Source: Soehngenia longivitae (GTDB lineage: Bacteria > Bacillota > Clostridia > Tissierellales > Tissierellaceae). Taken from it: DNA of 64,000 nucleotides. Numbering within the stretch: position 1 is the stretch's first letter; each line of letters opens with the position of its first letter. The notes below the pieces were generated by a model. The model made no database searches. It had not been told where the DNA came from and saw only the letters and a program-made list of their open reading frames with translations. This document shows positions 61,622 to 64,000 of this stretch, piece by piece. The stretch is taken from the NCBI RefSeq assembly GCF_004684055.1, contig NZ_SRIB01000007.1, positions 53,592 to 117,591 on the forward strand. Direction: 5' to 3'. A program made the position numbers and the translations under genes.

Positions 61622-62338
61622 ATGAAAGAATTTAACCCAAAATTGACAATAGGAATATTTAGTGCTTTAGTAGGGATATTATTTGCCTCTCAAGTTAAAA
61701 TGAACATTCAAATGGTTACGCCTGTTACTATTAGTTCAATTCAGAGACTCGAGATTGAGGTAAAATCACTGAAAACTGAGATCGATGATTTAAAATTAAA
61801 TATAGATGATAAACAGAATTATTTAGCACTAATAGAAGATTCTAATTACAGTGATGACAACATAATTTCTGTTTTAGAGGACGAAAGAGATAAAAATATG
61901 CTTCTAGCAGGATATAAGACCGTAGAAGGACCGGGAATAGAAATCGTTATGTTTGATAATATAGATTCAGATGAATTGTCCTTTGATTTTAATGATGGTA
62001 TAATACATGATGTAGACATGCAAAATATATTGAATGATTTAAGAGTAGCAGGAGCTGAAGCGATAAGCATTAACGGTGAAAGGGTTCTTTCTTTTTCAGA
62101 TATTAAATGTGCTGGCCCTGTTATAAGAGTAAATGGAAGAAGCTTAGGAACGCCATTTATAATAACAGCAATTGGAGATCCTAAATTGTTAATGGCTGCT
62201 ATAAGTGCACCAGGGACATACGCAGAAATGCTCACAAAAGTTTATGGTATAGGAATTCAGCCATATTCTAAAGATAAATTAGTCATACCAGCATATAGTG
62301 GAGATTTCTCATACTCTTATGCAAAGACTGTTCAATAA
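61622..62338 (+). CDS. DUF881 family protein (YlxW/YlxX-like), second copy
   Basis: 238 residues. Same plan as the preceding gene: anchor (about 8-24), coiled coil, core with VEGPGIEIVMFD, NILNDLRVAGAEAISING, SFSDIKCAGPVIRVNG and PFIITAIGDPKLL. The two differ clearly, so the duplication is old; both copies are kept in many Firmicutes. Starts 16 bases after its paralogue. Confidence 0.9.
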   Translation: MKEFNPKLTIGIFSALVGILFASQVKMNIQMVTPVTISSIQRLEIEVKSLKTEIDDLKLNIDDKQNYLALIEDSNYSDDNIISVLEDERDKNMLLAGYKTVEGPGIEIVMFDNIDSDELSFDFNDGIIHDVDMQNILNDLRVAGAEAISINGERVLSFSDIKCAGPVIRVNGRSLGTPFIITAIGDPKLLMAAISAPGTYAEMLTKVYGIGIQPYSKDKLVIPAYSGDFSYSYAKTVQ

Positions 62339-62351
62339 AGGAGAGTGGAAG

Positions 62352-62687
62352 ATGGTATATGCATTAATAGGCATACTTATTGGAGTGTTAATTGGATTTT
62401 TATTGCCATTTACTTATAATTCAGCCTACACTTTGTATGTATCAGTAGCAATACTGGCGTGTATGGATTCTATTTTTGGTGGAATTAGGGCAAACTTAGA
62501 GGATAAATTTGATGCAACTATATTTATTTCTGGATTTATTGGGAATGCTTTATTAGCAGCTTTTCTTGCATATATAGGCGATAGATTGGGGGTTCCGCTA
62601 TACTATGCAGCAATATTTACATTTGGCAATAGATTATTTGACAATTTTGCTAAAATAAGGCGAATTATAACTTCTAAGAAAAAATAA
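62352..62687 (+). CDS. sbp: Small basic protein (DUF1290/Sbp family)
   Basis: 111 residues from the ATG at 62352, behind AAGGAGAGTGG; an earlier ATG at 62298 lies within the preceding gene. Three membrane segments; LIGVLIGFLLPF, CMDSIFGGIRA and GNRLFDNFAKIRRI are family traits. Sbp sits before ftsA-ftsZ in Bacillus. Here ftsZ follows at once. Confidence 0.92.
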   Translation: MVYALIGILIGVLIGFLLPFTYNSAYTLYVSVAILACMDSIFGGIRANLEDKFDATIFISGFIGNALLAAFLAYIGDRLGVPLYYAAIFTFGNRLFDNFAKIRRIITSKKK

Positions 62688-62726
62688 AGATATTAATATA
62701 ACCACTATATGAATGGAGGAAAGTTT

Positions 62727-63827
62727 ATGTTCGATTTTGATGTTGATGTAGAACAATTTGCAAAGATTAAAGTTTTAGGTGTTGGTGGAGGTGGAAATAA
62801 TGCTGTAAATAGAATGATTGAATCAGGGGTTAGAGGAATTGAATTTATAGCACTAAATACAGATAAACAAGCACTGTATTCATCAAGAGCTGAGATAAAA
62901 ATCCAATTAGGAGAAAAGATCACAAAAGGACTTGGTGCTGGAGCTAATCCTGAGATTGGAGCTAAAGCTGCAGAAGAAAATAGAAATGATATATTAGAGT
63001 GTTTAAAAGGTGCAGATATGGTATTTATTACTGCTGGAATGGGAGGAGGAACTGGGACTGGTGCTGCTCCAATTGTTGCAGAAATAGCTAAAGAGCTAGG
63101 AATACTAACTGTTGGTGTTGTAACAAAACCATTTACTTTTGAAGGAAAAAAAAGACTCTTGCAGGCAGAAAAAGGTATTGAAGATCTTAAAAACATGGTA
63201 GACACATTAGTTACGATACCAAATGATAGATTACTTCAAATATCAGATAAAAAAACATCTATGGCAGATGCTTTTATGATGGCGGATGAAGTTCTTAAAC
63301 AAGGAATACAAGGAATATCTGATTTAATATCAGTTCCAAATTTAATAAATCTTGACTTTGCAGATGTAAAGACAATTATGTATGACAAAGGGATTGCACA
63401 TATGGGCATAGGTGTAGCTAAAGGTGACAATAGAGCACAAGAAGCTGCAAAGCAAGCAATAACCAGTCCTTTATTGGAAACCTCAATAGAAGGAGCTAAA
63501 TCAGTATTACTAAATATAACTGGAAGTAAAGATTTAGGAATATTTGAAGTTAATGAAGCTGCAGATATTATAAGACAAGCAGTAGATCCAGATGCAAATA
63601 TTATTTTCGGTGCGGGAATTGATGAAAGCATGAATGATGAAATCAAGATAACTGTAATAGCTACTGGATTTCAAGACGAGAGAATAACGAACAAATCAAC
63701 TATTTCTAAAGAAAGTAATTTGTTTAATTCTAATAGAAATAATGAAGATGACAAAAAAAACAAAGAACTGAATTTTGAAGATTTAGATGTTCCCATTTTT
63801 TTGAGAAGAAGAGATAAAAATAGATAA
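62727..63827 (+). CDS. ftsZ: Cell division GTPase FtsZ
   Basis: 366 residues from the ATG at 62727, five bases after GGAGGAAA; a 62709 start would put the binding site inside the gene. GTPase motifs [13 protein letters not shown] and [11 protein letters not shown]7 loop [10 protein letters not shown], and the C-terminal peptide [10 protein letters not shown] that binds FtsA/SepF. Forms the Z ring. ftsA is not next to it, so another anchor such as SepF, or an ftsA elsewhere, is expected. The shape of the gene end includes a terminator. Confidence 0.98.
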   Translation: MFDFDVDVEQFAKIKVLGVGGGGNNAVNRMIESGVRGIEFIALNTDKQALYSSRAEIKIQLGEKITKGLGAGANPEIGAKAAEENRNDILECLKGADMVFITAGMGGGTGTGAAPIVAEIAKELGILTVGVVTKPFTFEGKKRLLQAEKGIEDLKNMVDTLVTIPNDRLLQISDKKTSMADAFMMADEVLKQGIQGISDLISVPNLINLDFADVKTIMYDKGIAHMGIGVAKGDNRAQEAAKQAITSPLLETSIEGAKSVLLNITGSKDLGIFEVNEAADIIRQAVDPDANIIFGAGIDESMNDEIKITVIATGFQDERITNKSTISKESNLFNSNRNNEDDKKNKELNFEDLDVPIFLRRRDKNR

Positions 63828-63849
63828 AACGTATCATAAGATACGTTTT
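63826..63849 (+). terminator. Intrinsic terminator after ftsZ
   Basis: AAAACGTATC (63826-63835), ATAA loop, GATACGTTTT (63840-63849). The stem starts within the ftsZ stop codon. A group IIC intron begins four bases behind it. Confidence 0.88.
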
Positions 63850-63853
63850 AGTC

Positions 63854-64000
63854 GTGTGCCCGGCATGGGAGACAGCTTAGCGGTGGAAGTCCGCCATGGG
63901 CTTGGTAGTGGGAACCATTAGCCAATGACAAGGGTGTCCATCGTGAGGTGGAATCTGAAGGAAGTCGGAGGCAAAATCCCGGCTCGATGAACAAGAACCG
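63854..64000 (+). mobile_element. Group IIC self-splicing intron, 5' portion (runs off the window)
   Basis: The 147 visible bases begin GTGTGCCCGGCATGGG, the conserved 5' end of bacterial group IIC introns such as that of Oceanobacillus iheyensis. Further domain I landmarks follow in order: GCGGTGGAAGTCCGC, TAGCCAATGACAAGGGTGTCC, GAATCTGAAGGAAG, and GGCTCGATGAACAAGAACCG at the window edge. Insertion directly downstream of an intrinsic terminator (stem then TTTTAGTC) is the known target preference of class C introns. The intron-encoded reverse transcriptase/maturase and domains II-VI would lie past 64000. No sequence in view tells whether it is active. Confidence 0.92.

Noticed and set aside
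62705..63205. 166-codon open frame on the - strand opposite ftsZ
   Set aside because: It is the antisense shadow of the conserved FtsZ GTPase domain, has no ribosome binding site and a composition (Ser/Pro/Ala rich) typical of shadows.

Overview
This 64 kb window is a strongly AT-rich chromosomal stretch from a low-GC Gram-positive bacterium. Protein families and gene order are those of Clostridia or Tissierellia: the hrcA-grpE-dnaK-dnaJ-prmA-rsmE-mtaB block under a CIRCE operator, rpsU-yqeY-floA-phoH-ybeY-era-recO-glyQS, dnaG-rpoD-trmK, and a dcw division cluster starting at mraZ. It is almost entirely housekeeping DNA. Almost every gene lies on the + strand; only rpsT and a class A penicillin-binding protein are on the - strand. 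UUG and GUG starts are common. I see no tRNA, rRNA operon, prophage, insertion sequence or CRISPR array.

Layout. 1-2.1 kb: 3' end of comEC, then holA. 2.2-6.2 kb: rpsT (-), lepB, lepA, hemW. 6.2-14.3 kb: CIRCE-controlled heat-shock operon, then prmA, rsmE, mtaB and a HIT protein. 14.4-23.7 kb: rpsU, yqeY, an NfeD protease-like protein, floA, a charged membrane-anchored protein of unknown function, phoH, a short HD phosphodiesterase, ybeY, an undecaprenol kinase/PAP2 fusion, cdd, era, recO. 23.7-26.9 kb: glycine T-box with glyQS. 27-33.5 kb: dgt, dnaG, rpoD, trmK, a NIF3 protein and a zinc-ribbon coiled-coil protein. 33.6-33.97 kb: RNase P RNA (class A). 34-43.6 kb: NlpC/P60 hydrolase, folD, PBP1A (-), hflX, an IMPACT protein, a CoA-binding protein, nadE, yebC and a putative Lit lipoprotein transacylase. 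43.6-48.1 kb: tetrahydrofolate riboswitch with folT, then aroC-aroA and pduL-deoC. 48.2-51.5 kb: a pair of M16 peptidase-like proteins and lgt. 51.5-63.85 kb: the division and wall cluster mraZ-rsmH-ftsL-pbpB-mraY-murD-ftsW-murG-ftsQ-DUF881-DUF881-sbp-ftsZ. 63.85 kb to the edge: the 5' end of a group IIC self-splicing intron sitting directly behind the ftsZ terminator.

Functionally the window links translation and its quality control (LepA, PrmA, RsmE, RsmH, MtaB, TrmK, YbeY, HflX, GlyQS, RNase P), chaperones, replication and sigma factor, envelope assembly (PBP1A, PBP2-type transpeptidase, MraY, MurD, MurG, FtsW, NlpC/P60), lipoprotein processing (Lgt and putative Lit) and folate supply and use (FolT, FolD). 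RNA-level control is prominent: a T-box, a THF riboswitch with two mutually exclusive hairpins, and many intrinsic terminators, several of which overlap stop codons. The sporulation genes that Bacillus and many Clostridia carry at these loci (gpr, spoIIP, yqfC, yqfD) are missing, which fits a non-sporulating member of the group. The most notable items are the group IIC intron, the short PgpH-like protein without its extracellular sensor domain, the Lit candidate, and the repeat-bearing insertion in PBP1A. I did not find a clearly new multi-gene system.
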